Position numbers and translations under genes: made by a program. The notes under the pieces are model-generated. The model was not told the origin of the DNA. It did not search any database and saw only the letters and a program-made list of their open reading frames with translations. Below are positions 8,060 through 22,964 of a DNA stretch of 33,369 nucleotides, piece by piece. Each line of letters starts with the position of its first letter. Positions within the stretch are counted from its first letter, which is position 1. The DNA is from Betaproteobacteria bacterium (GTDB taxonomy: Bacteria; Pseudomonadota; Gammaproteobacteria; Burkholderiales; SG8-41): positions 1 through 33,369 of the forward strand of contig JANXSE010000180.1 of NCBI GenBank assembly GCA_025356695.1, given 5' to 3'.

Positions 8060-9331
8060 ATGCCCACGCGCGCGAACTATCTGGAACGGCTGCAACTGCC
8101 GAAAAAATGTTTTGCCATGATACTGGCGGGCGGCCGCGGCAGCCGTCTCAAACAACTGACCGAACGGCGCGCCAAGCCGGCGGTGTTTTTCGGCGGCAAA
8201 TTCCGCATTGTCGATTTCGCGCTGTCGAACTGCCTGAACTCAAACATCCGGCGCATCGGCATGGCGACGCAATATAAATCGCACAGCCTGCTGCGCCACA
8301 TCCAGCGCGGCTGGTCGTTTCTGAAGACCGAACTCAACGAGCACATCGACCTGCTGCCGGCGCAGCAGCGCATCACCGAGGAAGCCTGGTATCGCGGCAC
8401 CGCAGACGCGGTGTATCAGAACATCGACATTATCCGCGACGACAATCCGGAATACATCCTCATCCTCGCCGGCGACCACGTCTACAAGATGGACTACACG
8501 CAGATGCTGGCCTACCACGTCGAGCGCGGTGCGCAGTGCACGGTGGCCTGCATCGAGGTGCCGCTCCAGGACGCGCAGGGCTTCGGCGTGATGGCGGTCG
8601 ATCACTCCGACCGCATCACCGATTTTGTCGAGAAGCCGGCGCATCCGCCGGCGATGCCAGGCAAACCCGATGTGGCGCTGGCGAGCATGGGCATCTACGT
8701 CTTCAACGCGAAGTATCTGTACGATGCGCTGGAACGGGATCTCGCCGACCCGACATCAAGCCACGACTTCGGCAAGGACCTCATCCCGCAGGCGGTCAGG
8801 GAAGGTGTCGCCGCCGCGCATCACTTTCGAGACAGCTGCGTGGCCAAAGACCGCGAGGCCGCCCCCTACTGGCGCGATGTCGGCACGCTTGATGCGTACT
8901 GGGAGGCGAACATCGATCTGACCGCCGTGCAGCCGACGCTCGACATGTATGACACCAGCTGGCCGATCTGGACTTATCAGGAGCAGCTGCCGCCGGCGAA
9001 ATTCGTTTTCAACCGCGACGACCGTCGCGGCATGGCGGTCGATTCGCTGGTTTCCGGCGGCTGCATCATCTCCGGTTCGCACGTCGACCGCTCGCTGCTG
9101 TTTTCACGCTGCCGCATCAATTCGTATTGCGAGCTGCAGGAGTCGGTACTCCTGCCGGGCGTCGTCGTCGGCCGCCACTCGCGTTTGTCGCGCGTGATCG
9201 TCGACCGCGGCGTGGTCATTCCGGAAGGCACGGTGGTCGGCGAAGATCCGCTGGCGGACGCCAAACGGTTCGAGTGCACGCCGAACGGTGTCACGCTGCT
9301 CACGCAGGAAATGCTCGACCGCCAGCGCTAA
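8060..9331 (+). CDS. glgC: Glucose-1-phosphate adenylyltransferase (ADP-glucose pyrophosphorylase)
   Basis: This 423-residue enzyme makes ADP-glucose from ATP and glucose-1-phosphate, the committed step of bacterial glycogen synthesis. The nucleotidyltransferase domain shows [20 protein letters not shown] (about 19-38), [20 protein letters not shown] (about 39-58), the [12 protein letters not shown] segment (about 111-122), [11 protein letters not shown] (about 136-146), and FVEKP near 192-196. The C-terminal part contains the hexapeptide-rich left-handed beta-helix used for allosteric regulation and oligomerisation ([14 protein letters not shown], then [14 protein letters not shown]). Length matches the family (about 420). 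GGAACGAAAG precedes the ATG. It is the only glycogen gene on the plus strand, convergent with malQ and separated from it by 12 bp. Synthesis is thus transcribed apart from glgA, glgB and the degradation genes. Confidence 0.97.
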   Translation: MPTRANYLERLQLPKKCFAMILAGGRGSRLKQLTERRAKPAVFFGGKFRIVDFALSNCLNSNIRRIGMATQYKSHSLLRHIQRGWSFLKTELNEHIDLLPAQQRITEEAWYRGTADAVYQNIDIIRDDNPEYILILAGDHVYKMDYTQMLAYHVERGAQCTVACIEVPLQDAQGFGVMAVDHSDRITDFVEKPAHPPAMPGKPDVALASMGIYVFNAKYLYDALERDLADPTSSHDFGKDLIPQAVREGVAAAHHFRDSCVAKDREAAPYWRDVGTLDAYWEANIDLTAVQPTLDMYDTSWPIWTYQEQLPPAKFVFNRDDRRGMAVDSLVSGGCIISGSHVDRSLLFSRCRINSYCELQESVLLPGVVVGRHSRLSRVIVDRGVVIPEGTVVGEDPLADAKRFECTPNGVTLLTQEMLDRQR

Positions 9332-9354
9332 AAACGCCGCGCCTCAGGCGCGGC
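9331..9354 (-). terminator. Intrinsic-type terminator of the malQ end, spanning the convergent glgC/malQ junction
   Basis: GCCGCGCC (9336-9343) and GGCGCGGC (9347-9354) are perfect 8-bp arms. The three-base loop TCA (9344-9346) is the malQ stop codon read on the other strand. Leftward transcripts meet the hairpin and then GTTTTTAG, a five-T run, which fits an intrinsic terminator for malQ. In the rightward direction only CGGCTT follows, so glgC termination there would be weaker. Confidence 0.65.
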
Positions 9355-11419
9355 CGGCTTCACGCATGATGCCGGCGAGCTGCGTCCAGCGCGCGTCGAC
9401 GAGCAGTTCTTCCAGCGTCAGCGTCAATTTGCGCCGCCAGTTCGGATATTCGCGATGCGTCCCGGGGATATTCACCGGCGCGGTTTCACCGGTAATGTCA
9501 TCGAGCTGCACCGCAGCCAGCATGGCGTTGCTGCGCGCGATCACGCCGTGCAGCGCCGCCGTGACCAGACCCGCATCGGCAGCGTCCGCCGGCGTCAATC
9601 CGCAGTCGGCGAGCAGGCTCAATAATCCGTCGCGCTCGGCACGGCGGCGCTGTGTTTCTTCATCGCCTTGCTGCGGCGTTGGGTACATGCCGAGCGCGGC
9701 GCGGCGTTCGATGTCGCCGCCCTGCCAGTACTCGTGCAGCGGCGGCATGTCATGCGTCGCCACCATCGCCAGCGCCTGGCGCGGATATTCACCGGGCCGG
9801 CAGAAGCCGCCGTCGCCGTGCCAGTGGCGTTCGTAGATGAGCACGCGATAGGACAGAAAGCCACGCTCGCGCAGCGCCTCGCGCAAACCATCGGGTACCG
9901 AACCGAGGTCTTCGCCGATCACCATGCAGCGCTGGCGTTCGCTTTCGAGCGCGACGATCGCCGCCAGCGCCGCGAAGTGGTTGCGCACATAACCGCCGTC
10001 GGTGCCGCTCATGCCCGCCGGAATCCAGAACAGCCGCGTCAGCGCCATCACGTGATCGATGCGCAACGCGCCGGCAGCGCGCATGTTCGCCGCCAGCAGC
10101 CGGCGCAGCGGCGCATAACCCTGCCGTGCCAAGCGGCGCGGATTCCACGGCGGCAGCCCCCAGTTCTGGCCCTGCCGGTTAAGCATGTCGGGCGGCGCGC
10201 CGACACTCATGCCGGGCGCAAACAACGCGGGGTTGCCGGCCGTCTCCGCGCTGTCGTGCGCGGCGCCAACCGCCAGATCACGATAAAACCCGATGCGCAT
10301 GCCGGCGGCGCGCGCGGCAGCGGCCGCGTGATGCAACTGCAGGTCGGCCTGCCACTGCAGATAAATCTGGAATTCGGTATTTTCCGCGCCGACCGGTTGC
10401 GCATGCAGTTTGGCCGCCTCAAATTCCGCAAAACGCGCGAGCGGCTCGCCGCCGCATTCGCGAAAGGCGCGGAATGCGTCGCCACGCGCAGTATCCATGG
10501 CGACTTCGCGTTGCAGGAAATGCTGAAACAGGCACCTCAGTATCGGCAGCTTCAACGCTGTCACCGTCGCGTAGTCGACCAGCGGTGCGGCGCGCGCTGC
10601 CAGCAGGCGGGCCTGAAATTCTGCGGCTGCTACCATGGTCTGCGCCTCCGCGCAGCCGGCGTAATCGGCCACGGCCTCGACGTCGATATAAACAGCGTCG
10701 AGAAATTCGCGCGAACTCGGCGCATAGGGGCTGGCTTCATCGGGCTGTGCGAGATGCCGCGCATGCAGTGGATTGAGTCCGATGTAGGCGGCACCCGCGC
10801 GGCCAGCCGCTGCCGCCAGCCGCGCCAGATCACCGAAATCACCGATGCCCCAGTTCTGCGCCGAGCGCAGCGAATAGAGCTGCACGGCCAGGCCCCAGCA
10901 ACGGCCGCCGCCCTGCTCAAGTTCCGCCGGGATGTAACAGCGCGCCGGCGCGACGATCAGCGCGGCGGAACAGTTTGCGCGCGGCAGCCGCAGCCGGTGA
11001 TAGCCCAGCGGCAGATCGGCGGGCAGCGGCAGGTTAAAGCGCGCGTAGTGGCATCCGCCGATTTCACGCGCGTCGAACCGCGCGAGCTGTACGACTTCGA
11101 CCTCGCCGCGGCGCACGTCGCCGCTCTCCAGCAGAAGCTCCCAGACGACCGGCGGCGCAGGGTCCTGCCGGGCGAGCGCCAGCGACACCACCGGCGCCTC
11201 GCCCTGGCGCAGGACCAGCGTCGGCGGCAACGGCAGCAGAAACGATTCATCCGCCAGCGCATCGAGATGGGTTTGCGCATCGCGTGCCGGATCGAAACCC
11301 AGCCCTTCAAGCAAGGCGCGGGCGGTGGCCTCGTGCAGCTCGCGGCGGATGCCGAGGCCGTCCCAGTATTCGTGTTCAATACCGGCGGCGGCGGCAAGCC
11401 GGCTCAGCGCTTCGTTCAT
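9344..11419 (-). CDS. malQ: 4-alpha-glucanotransferase (amylomaltase)
   Basis: This 691-residue GH77 enzyme disproportionates malto-oligosaccharides, rebuilding longer glucans from the short chains left by glycogen breakdown. It has an N-terminal extension of about 160 residues, as in the long enterobacterial-type MalQ. Catalytic-domain motifs are WGLAVQLYSLRSAQNWGIGD (from about 168), GLNPLHARH, SPYAPSSREFLDAVYIDVEA, the nucleophile aspartate D455 in ALRIDHVMALTRLFW, the acid/base E503 in VIGEDLGSVPDGL, and THDMPPLHEYWQG. The start ATG overlaps the glgX stop by 4 bp, so translational coupling is likely. It is the last gene of the leftward glg series and ends in the hairpin shared with glgC. 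Confidence 0.96.
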   Translation of the reverse strand: MNEALSRLAAAAGIEHEYWDGLGIRRELHEATARALLEGLGFDPARDAQTHLDALADESFLLPLPPTLVLRQGEAPVVSLALARQDPAPPVVWELLLESGDVRRGEVEVVQLARFDAREIGGCHYARFNLPLPADLPLGYHRLRLPRANCSAALIVAPARCYIPAELEQGGGRCWGLAVQLYSLRSAQNWGIGDFGDLARLAAAAGRAGAAYIGLNPLHARHLAQPDEASPYAPSSREFLDAVYIDVEAVADYAGCAEAQTMVAAAEFQARLLAARAAPLVDYATVTALKLPILRCLFQHFLQREVAMDTARGDAFRAFRECGGEPLARFAEFEAAKLHAQPVGAENTEFQIYLQWQADLQLHHAAAAARAAGMRIGFYRDLAVGAAHDSAETAGNPALFAPGMSVGAPPDMLNRQGQNWGLPPWNPRRLARQGYAPLRRLLAANMRAAGALRIDHVMALTRLFWIPAGMSGTDGGYVRNHFAALAAIVALESERQRCMVIGEDLGSVPDGLREALRERGFLSYRVLIYERHWHGDGGFCRPGEYPRQALAMVATHDMPPLHEYWQGGDIERRAALGMYPTPQQGDEETQRRRAERDGLLSLLADCGLTPADAADAGLVTAALHGVIARSNAMLAAVQLDDITGETAPVNIPGTHREYPNWRRKLTLTLEELLVDARWTQLAGIMREAGRA

Positions 11420-13488
11420 GCGCGGTCCGGCGCCGAGGTGAAAACAAGCAGGCCGTGTGCCGGCACCGCGACCAGCGCAGCTTCGATGGCCGTTGCTGCA
11501 AGCGCGGGGTGCGCGGTGTCGACCTCCAGTATCCAGCCCGCGGCCAGCGCCTCCGGCAACACGAAAGCCGTGTCCGCATTGCCGGCGTTCATCAACACCA
11601 GCACAGCGTGTTCCTGCACGTTGTCACGGCCGAGAAGGAAACCGAAACAGCGGTTGGCACCGTCCTCCCACTGCGCGCGCGTCATTTCGTTGCCATCGCG
11701 CGCCAGCCACAGAATGTCGCGCTCTTGCAGCGCCGTCGGCGAACCATCGAACCAGCCGGTGCGCCGCAAGGCCGGATGTCGCCGGCGCAACGCCAGCAGC
11801 CGCGCGGCAAATACACACAAATCGGCATCGCCGGCCGACCAATCGAGCCACGACAGCGCATTGTCCTGACAATAAGCGTTGTTGTTGCCGTGCTGGCCGC
11901 GCCCAAGTTCGTCACCGGCCACCAGCATCGGCACGCCCTGCGCGAGACAGAGCGTGGCCAGCAGCACGCGCTGATAGCATGCGCGCAAGGCATGGACCGC
12001 CGCATCCGCGCCCGGCCCCTCGACGCCGCAATTGATGCTGCGGTTGTTGTCGTTGCCGTCGGCATTGGCCTGGCCGTTGGCTGCGTTATGTTTGTGTTGA
12101 TAAGACACCAGATCGGCCAGCGTGAAGCCGTCGTGCGCCGTGACGAAGTTGATGCTGGTCTGCGGCGCGCGGCCGCTGTGACGGAACAAGTCGCTGGAAG
12201 CCGTGAGGCGCGAGGCGAATTCGCCGCAACTCACCGCACCGGTCAGCCAGAAGCCGCGGGCGGCATCGCGAAAACGGTCGTTCCACTCGGCAAGGCCGCA
12301 GGGAAAACGGCCCGTTTCGCAGGTTGCAATGTCCCACGGTTCGGCAATCAGTTTGACACCGGCCAACAGCGGGTCCTGCCGCAGCGTGTCGAGAAAGGCG
12401 CTGCCCGCATCGTAGCCGCCGCCCTCGCGCGCCAGCGCCGTAGCGAGATCGAAACGAAAACCGTCGACGTGCATTTCCGCCACCCACCAGCGCAGCGAAT
12501 CCATTACCAGTTGCAGCACGCGCGGATGCGCGACGTTCAGCGTATTGCCGCAGCCGGTGACGTCGTCGTAGCGGCGCCCGTCGCGCAAGCGGTAATAGCT
12601 GGTGTTGTCGATACCGCGAAAGGCCAGCGTCGGCCCCAGTTCGTCGGCTTCGGCGGTGTGGTTGTACACCACATCGAGAATGACCTCGATGCCCGCCGCG
12701 TGCAGCGCTTTGACCATGTCGCGGAATTCGCGCATCGGTTCCGCGCTGGCTGCGTAACGCGCCGCCGGCGCAAAAAAACCAATGGTGTTATAGCCCCAAT
12801 AGTTGACCAGCCCGGCGCGCGATAACCGGTGCTCGTCGATACACTCATGCACCGGCAGGAGTTCGACCGCGGTCACGCCAAGCCGCTGCAAATGCTGTAT
12901 CGAGGCGGGATGCGCAAGACCAGCGTAGCTGCCGCGCAGTTCTGCCGGCAGCGCGGTGTTGAGTTTGCTGTAACCCTTGACGTGGGTTTCGTAAATCACG
13001 CTGTCGGCCAGCGCCGTGCGCGGCGCACGGTCGCCGCTCCAGTCGTAGTCCGGCCCGACGACACGGCACTTCAGCATCGATGCCGCGTTGTCGCGCGTGT
13101 CGAACGAAAGATCGGCATCGGCATGCGTTGCGTCGTAAGCATAGTGCTCATCGCCCCAGCGGAACGCGCCGGCAAAGGCGCGCGCATACGGATCGAGCAG
13201 CAGTTTGTGCGGATTAAAGCGCAGTCCGCGCGCCGGCTCGTACGGGCCATACACGCGATAACCGTAGACAAGTCCGGGCTGCGCGCCGGCCAGATAACCG
13301 TGCCAGACCTGGTCGGTGCACGAGGGCAGCGCCACGCGCGACACTTCCTGCAGCGTCGCAGCATCGAACAAACAGAGTTCGACGCGTTCGGCCTGCGCGG
13401 AAAACAACGCGAAATTCACGCCGCGGCTATCCCACGTTGCACCCAGTGGATGGCTGCGGCCGGCTTCCAGCCGCGGCGCAGCGCTCAT
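11416..13488 (-). CDS. glgX: Glycogen debranching enzyme (isoamylase-type)
   Basis: This 690-residue GH13 enzyme hydrolyses alpha-1,6 branches of phosphorylase-limit dextrin. An N-terminal CBM48 domain ([20 protein letters not shown], about 14-33) is followed by the barrel motifs [56 protein letters not shown] with nucleophile D347, LIAEPWD with acid/base E383, and [20 protein letters not shown]. Length and order match bacterial GlgX. The ATG overlaps the glgB stop by 4 bp and its stop overlaps the malQ start by 4 bp. This makes glgB-glgX-malQ a tightly coupled block. GlgX and MalQ together process the limit dextrin left by GlgP. Confidence 0.96.
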   Translation of the reverse strand: MSAAPRLEAGRSHPLGATWDSRGVNFALFSAQAERVELCLFDAATLQEVSRVALPSCTDQVWHGYLAGAQPGLVYGYRVYGPYEPARGLRFNPHKLLLDPYARAFAGAFRWGDEHYAYDATHADADLSFDTRDNAASMLKCRVVGPDYDWSGDRAPRTALADSVIYETHVKGYSKLNTALPAELRGSYAGLAHPASIQHLQRLGVTAVELLPVHECIDEHRLSRAGLVNYWGYNTIGFFAPAARYAASAEPMREFRDMVKALHAAGIEVILDVVYNHTAEADELGPTLAFRGIDNTSYYRLRDGRRYDDVTGCGNTLNVAHPRVLQLVMDSLRWWVAEMHVDGFRFDLATALAREGGGYDAGSAFLDTLRQDPLLAGVKLIAEPWDIATCETGRFPCGLAEWNDRFRDAARGFWLTGAVSCGEFASRLTASSDLFRHSGRAPQTSINFVTAHDGFTLADLVSYQHKHNAANGQANADGNDNNRSINCGVEGPGADAAVHALRACYQRVLLATLCLAQGVPMLVAGDELGRGQHGNNNAYCQDNALSWLDWSAGDADLCVFAARLLALRRRHPALRRTGWFDGSPTALQERDILWLARDGNEMTRAQWEDGANRCFGFLLGRDNVQEHAVLVLMNAGNADTAFVLPEALAAGWILEVDTAHPALAATAIEAALVAVPAHGLLVFTSAPDRA

Positions 13489-15668
13489 GCCGGCTGCCAG
13501 GCGAACATCACGCAGGCCAGCGGCGGCAGCGTAATGCTCAGGGAATACGCACGCCCGTGGCAGGGTGCAGCGACGGCATTGATCCCGCCGCCATTACCGA
13601 GGTTCGCGCCGCCGTACCAGCCAGAGTCCGTGTTGACGATTTCGCGGTAGTGCCCGGGCCGCGGCACGCCGACACGATAGCCTTGCCGTGGCAGCGGCGT
13701 GAAATTGCACGCCACGATGACCATTGCGTCGTCGCTGCGGCCGCGCCGCGCGAACGCGATGACGCTCTGGTCGCGATCGGAAAAATCGATCCACTCGAAA
13801 CCGCGCGGCTCGCAATCGCATTCGTGCAGCGCCGGCGTTGCCCGATATGCCCGGTTGAGATCGCCGACGAGCCGCTGCACGCCGCGATGGTGGTCGTTAT
13901 CGAGCGCACCCCAGTCAAGTTGGCCGTCGTGGCTCCATTCAGCCTGCTGCGCGAATTCGCCGCCCATGAACAGCAGCTTCTTGCCCGGGTGCGCCCACAT
14001 GAAGCCGTAGTAGAGACGCAGATTAGCGAACTGCTGCCAGCGGTCGCCCGGCATTTTCGCCAGCAGCGAGCCCTTGCCATGCACGACTTCATCGTGCGAC
14101 AGCGGCAGTACGAAATTTTCATTGAAGGCGTAGATCAGGCCGAAGGTCAGCGCATCCTGATGATGGCGCCGGTGCACCGGGTCGCGCCGCATGTATTCGA
14201 GCGTGTCGTGCATCCAGCCCATGTTCCACTTGTAGTGAAAGCCGAGCCCGCCCTCGCGCACCGGCCGCGAGACCTGCGGCCAGGCAGTCGATTCTTCCGC
14301 CATGACGGTGGCATCAGGCCGGTTGGCGGCGATCAGCGCATTGGTTTCGCGGATGAAGGCGACGGCCTCGAGGTTCTCGCGCCCGCCGTAGGCATTGGGT
14401 ATCCACTCGCCCTCGCGCCGGCTGTAATCGAGATAGAGCATGGAGGCCACCGCATCGACACGCAGTCCGTCCACGCCGTAACGCTCCAGCCAGAACAACG
14501 CGTTGGCGGCGAGAAAATTGCGCACCTCGTTGCGACTGTAGTTGTAGATCAGTGTGTCCCAGTCGGGATGGCGGCCCTGGCGCGGATCCGCGTGCTCGTA
14601 GAGGCTGGTGCCGTCGAATTGCGCCAGCGCATGCACATCGGCCGGAAAATGCCCGGGCACCCAGTCGAGTATGACGCCGACGCCGGCGGCGTGAAAACGC
14701 TGCACCATCTCGGCGAAGTCGGCGGGCGAACCGTGGCGCGCCGTCGGCGCGTAGAGCCCGGTGGTTTGATAACCCCACGAGCCGTCGAACGGATGTTCCA
14801 TCACCGGCATGAATTCAACATGCGTGAAACCGGTTTCCTGCACATAGGCAAGCAGGCTGTCGGCCATTTCCAGCCACGTCAGCATCTGCCCGTCGGCGTG
14901 GCGGCGCCACGAGCCGGCGTGCACTTCGTAAATCGAAACAGGACGATCGCGTGCGGCCGACGGCCGCGCGGCGCCCGCCCCGCTGTCCACCTCGGGCGCA
15001 GCCCCCACCAGCGAGGCCGTCGCCGGACGCAGTTCGGCGGCAAACGCGAACGGATCGGCTTTCAGCGGCAACAATTCGCCCTGCGCGTCGCGGATCTCGT
15101 ACTTGTAGCGCGCGCCCGGCCGCACCCCGGGCAAAAAGATTTCCCAGATGCCGCACTCGCGCCGCCGCCGCATCGGATGGCAGCGCCCGTCCCAGTAATT
15201 GAAGTCACCGACCACCGCAACACGACTGGCATTCGGCGCCCACACCGCGAAGGCGTAACCGGCAATGCCGAGCAGTTCCTGCGCGTGTGCGCCGAGTTTT
15301 TCGTAGACGCGCAGGTGTTTGCCTTCGGACAACAACCAGACGTCGATGTCGCCCAGCACCGGTGGAAAACGGTACGGGTCTTCGATCTCGACGACTTCTG
15401 TGCCCCAGGTCACGCGCAGGCGGTAGTCAAAGCGGCCAGGACGGCGCGTGATGCGGCCTTCGAATACGCCGTCGGCGTGGACCTGCGCGAGCCTGGCCAC
15501 GCTGCGCGCCGTCGCCGTGTCGATTACCTCGACGCGTGACGCGCCCGGCAGCACCGCACGCACCACCAGTGCGCCGTCGCTCACATGCATGCCGAGCACG
15601 GCGAACGGATCGTCGTGGCGCGCCGCCGCCAGTGCCGCGACGTCGGCGTGGGTCAGCATGGCCGGCAC
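13485..15668 (-). CDS. glgB: 1,4-alpha-glucan branching enzyme
   Basis: This 727-residue GH13 enzyme introduces alpha-1,6 branches during glycogen synthesis. It has the long N-terminus with two beta-sandwich parts ([20 protein letters not shown] at about 18-37; [16 protein letters not shown] near 148-163). The catalytic barrel motifs are [48 protein letters not shown] with nucleophile D405, [10 protein letters not shown] with acid/base E458, and [16 protein letters not shown]405 and E458 have the same numbers as in E. coli GlgB, which supports the start used even though no good ribosome site precedes it. The gap after glgP is 13 bp and its stop overlaps glgX by 4 bp. It is a synthesis gene embedded among degradation genes. 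Confidence 0.97.
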   Translation of the reverse strand: MPAMLTHADVAALAAARHDDPFAVLGMHVSDGALVVRAVLPGASRVEVIDTATARSVARLAQVHADGVFEGRITRRPGRFDYRLRVTWGTEVVEIEDPYRFPPVLGDIDVWLLSEGKHLRVYEKLGAHAQELLGIAGYAFAVWAPNASRVAVVGDFNYWDGRCHPMRRRRECGIWEIFLPGVRPGARYKYEIRDAQGELLPLKADPFAFAAELRPATASLVGAAPEVDSGAGAARPSAARDRPVSIYEVHAGSWRRHADGQMLTWLEMADSLLAYVQETGFTHVEFMPVMEHPFDGSWGYQTTGLYAPTARHGSPADFAEMVQRFHAAGVGVILDWVPGHFPADVHALAQFDGTSLYEHADPRQGRHPDWDTLIYNYSRNEVRNFLAANALFWLERYGVDGLRVDAVASMLYLDYSRREGEWIPNAYGGRENLEAVAFIRETNALIAANRPDATVMAEESTAWPQVSRPVREGGLGFHYKWNMGWMHDTLEYMRRDPVHRRHHQDALTFGLIYAFNENFVLPLSHDEVVHGKGSLLAKMPGDRWQQFANLRLYYGFMWAHPGKKLLFMGGEFAQQAEWSHDGQLDWGALDNDHHRGVQRLVGDLNRAYRATPALHECDCEPRGFEWIDFSDRDQSVIAFARRGRSDDAMVIVACNFTPLPRQGYRVGVPRPGHYREIVNTDSGWYGGANLGNGGGINAVAAPCHGRAYSLSITLPPLACVMFAWQPA

Positions 15669-15681
15669 TCAGTCTGGCACA

Positions 15682-18147
<2,466 letters not shown>

Positions 18148-18295
18148 CGACGAGCCTGATTAAACGAACAGTCATTGTAACGTTCTGCGGTGCAGACCGA
18201 TTGCATTGCCGCAACAGCGGCCAACGCAACCGGTAAATGACGCAATGATCGTGCCACCCGCGAGAGCGCGTCGCGCACAGCGAAACACGGGCATT

Positions 18296-18315
18296 TGCCG
18301 CGGCCGGCCGCGGCA
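18296..18315. repeat. Perfect 20-bp palindrome between glgA and glgP
   Basis: TGCCGCGGCC followed directly by its reverse complement GGCCGCGGCA. It starts 5 bp after the glgA stop on the leftward strand. No T-run follows, so it could stall transcription, protect the 3' end of the glgA message or be a protein-binding site. It may separate glgA from the glgP-glgB-glgX-malQ block. Confidence 0.6.
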
Positions 18316-18320
18316 CCGCC

Positions 18321-19763
18321 TCAGGCCTGCGGCCGCAATTCCCGGTAAAGCTCGAGATAACGGCGCGCCGAAGCGGCCCAGCCAAAATCCTGGCGCATCG
18401 CATTGGCGCGCAGGCGTGCCCAGCTTTTGGGCTCGCGCCAGGCGGCAAATACCCGCTTCAGTGCATCGCGCAGGCCCGCCGCAGTGGCCTCGGCAAACAC
18501 GAAGCCGGTGGCACTGCCGGCGGCGACGTGGGCGGGACTGACATCGCACACCGTATCGGCCAGCCCACCGACCCGCCGCACCAGCGGCAGACTGCCGTAG
18601 GCCAGCGCGTAGAGCTGGGTCAATCCGCAGGGCTCGAAACGCGATGGCACCAACACCACGTCGCTGCCGGCGATGATACGGTGCGCAAGCGCTTCGTCGT
18701 AACCAATGCACACGCTGACGGCACCGCGGTGCACCGCCGCCAGATCGCGTAGTTGTTTTTCCAGTAACGCCTCGCCGCTGCCCAGCACCACCAATTGTCC
18801 GCCGCCCGCCAGTACCTCGGGCAGCGCCTCGAGTACCAGATCGATGCCTTTTTGCGCGGTCAAACGGCTGACGATGCCAAACACCGGCCCGTCGCCTTTG
18901 GTAAGCCCCAGCTCGCTGCGCAGCGCGGTCTTGCAGGCGCGTTTGCCGGCCGCATCACCCGTGCCATAGTGCGCGGCGATATGCGGATCGGTTTGCGGAT
19001 TCCAGTGCGCGGGGTCAACGCCGTTCAATATGCCGGTCAACACGCCGCTGCGCGAACGCAGCAGACCGTCCATGCCAAAACCGAATTCCGCTTGCTGGAT
19101 TTCGCGCGCATACGACGGGCTGACGGTGGTGATACGGTCGGCGTAATGCAAACCGGCCTTCATGAAATTCACTTTGCCGTAAAACTCGAGCCCGTAAATC
19201 GAAAAGAAATTTTCCGGCAGCGCCAGTGCACCAAAGGTCTCGGCCGGAAATTCACCGTGAAAACCGAGGTTGTGCACGGTGAAGATACTGCCCGGACGGT
19301 CGCCGCCGCGCGCCGCCAGATACGCGGGCGCGAGGCCGGCATGCCAGTCATGCGCGTGCACGATATCGGGCCGCCAGCCGTCGATAGCACCGTCGGCAAA
19401 ACGCGCTGCGACCCAGCCGAGCAGGGCAAAACGCAGATGATTGTCGGGCCAGTCCTGGCCGGCGGCATCGACATAGGGATTGCCGTCGCGCGCGAACATT
19501 TTTTCCGCCTCGATCAGATAAGCGGGCACGCCGCCGAGTTTTGCGCGCAATACGCGCAACTTCGTTGCCGCAATCGGCGCCGTGAATTGCGCGACCGCCT
19601 GCAAATCGGTGGCGGCACGCGTGATTGCCGGAAAGGCCGGCAACAGCAATCGCACATCGGCGCCCAGGGCGCGCAGCGCGGCCGGCAGCGCCGCGTTGAC
19701 GTCCGCGAGGCCGCCGGTTTTGAGCGCGGGGAAAACCTCCGTGCTGACGTAAAGAGCGCGCAT
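18321..19763 (-). CDS. glgA: Glycogen synthase (ADP-glucose type)
   Basis: This 480-residue GT5 enzyme extends alpha-1,4-glucan chains using ADP-glucose from GlgC. The N-terminal MRALYVSTEVFPALKTGGLA contains the ADP-glucose-binding K15. Other motifs are VHAHDWHAGLAPAYL near 125-139, ILNGVDPAHWNPQTD, VSRLTAQKGIDLV, and the C-terminal SRFEPCGLTQLYALAYG, whose glutamate is E377, as in E. coli GlgA. Length is standard (about 477). GGGAA lies about seven bases before the ATG. The gene starts 26 bp after dapE, so it is probably transcribed with it. A palindrome follows its stop. Confidence 0.97.
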   Translation of the reverse strand: MRALYVSTEVFPALKTGGLADVNAALPAALRALGADVRLLLPAFPAITRAATDLQAVAQFTAPIAATKLRVLRAKLGGVPAYLIEAEKMFARDGNPYVDAAGQDWPDNHLRFALLGWVAARFADGAIDGWRPDIVHAHDWHAGLAPAYLAARGGDRPGSIFTVHNLGFHGEFPAETFGALALPENFFSIYGLEFYGKVNFMKAGLHYADRITTVSPSYAREIQQAEFGFGMDGLLRSRSGVLTGILNGVDPAHWNPQTDPHIAAHYGTGDAAGKRACKTALRSELGLTKGDGPVFGIVSRLTAQKGIDLVLEALPEVLAGGGQLVVLGSGEALLEKQLRDLAAVHRGAVSVCIGYDEALAHRIIAGSDVVLVPSRFEPCGLTQLYALAYGSLPLVRRVGGLADTVCDVSPAHVAAGSATGFVFAEATAAGLRDALKRVFAAWREPKSWARLRANAMRQDFGWAASARRYLELYRELRPQA

Positions 19764-19789
19764 CTGTTTTCCCGTGATCCGCTGACCGC

Positions 19790-21983
<2,194 letters not shown>

Positions 21984-21987
<4 letters not shown>

Positions 21988-22943
21988 CCATACGCGTGCT
22001 GATGGTTGTTATGTCCGTCTTCGCCTGTGCCCCCGCGCATGCGCAAAACTATCCGACGCGCGCCGTGCGTCTGGTCGTGCCCTATGCGCCGGGCGGCGGC
22101 ACCGATTTCACCGCGCGCGTCATCGCGCCCAAACTCAGCGAAGCGCTGGGCCAGCAGGTGGTGGTTGAAAACCGGCCGGGCGGCGGCACCAACATCGGCT
22201 CTGATCTCGTCGCCAAGGCGGCGCCCGACGGCTACACGCTGTTGATGGCAGGCGCAGCGAATGCCATCAACATGAGCCTCTATGCCAAACTGCCGTACGA
22301 CACGCTGCGCGATTTTGCACCGGTCTCTCTCAGCGTCAAGGGCGCCAACGTGCTGCTGGTGCACCCCTCGCTGCCGGTGAAAAATCTCCGCGACCTGCTG
22401 GCGCTGGCGCGCGCGCAGCCGGGCAAACTCAATTACGCCTCGTCGGGCATCGGCAGCGCCAACCATATGGCAGGCGAACTGCTGAAGCTAGTGGCCAAGG
22501 TCAATATCGCGCACGTGCCGTACAAGGGCAACGCGCCGGCGCTGACCGATCTGATCGGCGGCCACGTCGAAATTCTCATCAGCGGCGTGCCGGCGGTCAT
22601 CGGCCAGATCAAAAACGGGCGTGTGCGCGCCATTGCGATTGCCAGTCTCAAGCGTTTCCCGGCACTGCCCGACACGCCGACCATCGACGAATCCGGTCTC
22701 AAGAGCTTTGAAGCAACCACGTGGTTCGGTGTTATGGCGCCGGTCAAAACACCGCGCGACATCGTCACCCGTCTGAACGCCGATCTTGCGCGCATCGTCG
22801 CCGCACCCGATGTGCGCGAGCGTTTCATCGGCGAAGGCGTGGAGCCGGTCGGCGGCTCGACCGAACTGTTCGGCAATTTCATTCGCGACGAAATCGACAA
22901 GTACGCAAAAGTCGTCAAAGCGGCCGCCATCACGGCCGAATAA
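21984..22943 (+). CDS. Bug/TctC-family periplasmic substrate-binding protein 1
   Basis: This is a 319-residue exported solute receptor of the Bug (Bordetella uptake gene) family, related to TctC of tripartite tricarboxylate transporters. An N-terminal signal peptide ends near AHA-Q21. Family motifs are YPTRAVRLVVPYAPGGGTDF (23-42), VVENRPGGGTNIGSDLVAKA, PDGYTLLM, and NYASSGIGSANHMAGELLK near 152-170. The two loops that clamp a carboxylate ligand are therefore present. The start overlaps the dehydrogenase stop by 4 bp. No membrane subunits (TctA/TctB) are encoded nearby, as is common for Bug proteins in Burkholderiales. Ligand unknown; a carboxylic acid or amide is likely. Confidence 0.92.
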
Positions 22944-22964
22944 CACTTCGCAGGAGCGTTCCGC

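Noticed and set aside
9668..11869. 733-codon open frame opposite malQ and glgX
   Set aside because: It spans parts of two well-supported genes on the other strand. Its composition is Arg/Gln/His-rich with no recognisable domain, so it is a GC-rich shadow.
13437..15539. 700-codon open frame opposite glgB
   Set aside because: The minus strand encodes a branching enzyme with all catalytic residues. The plus-strand product has no recognisable motifs.
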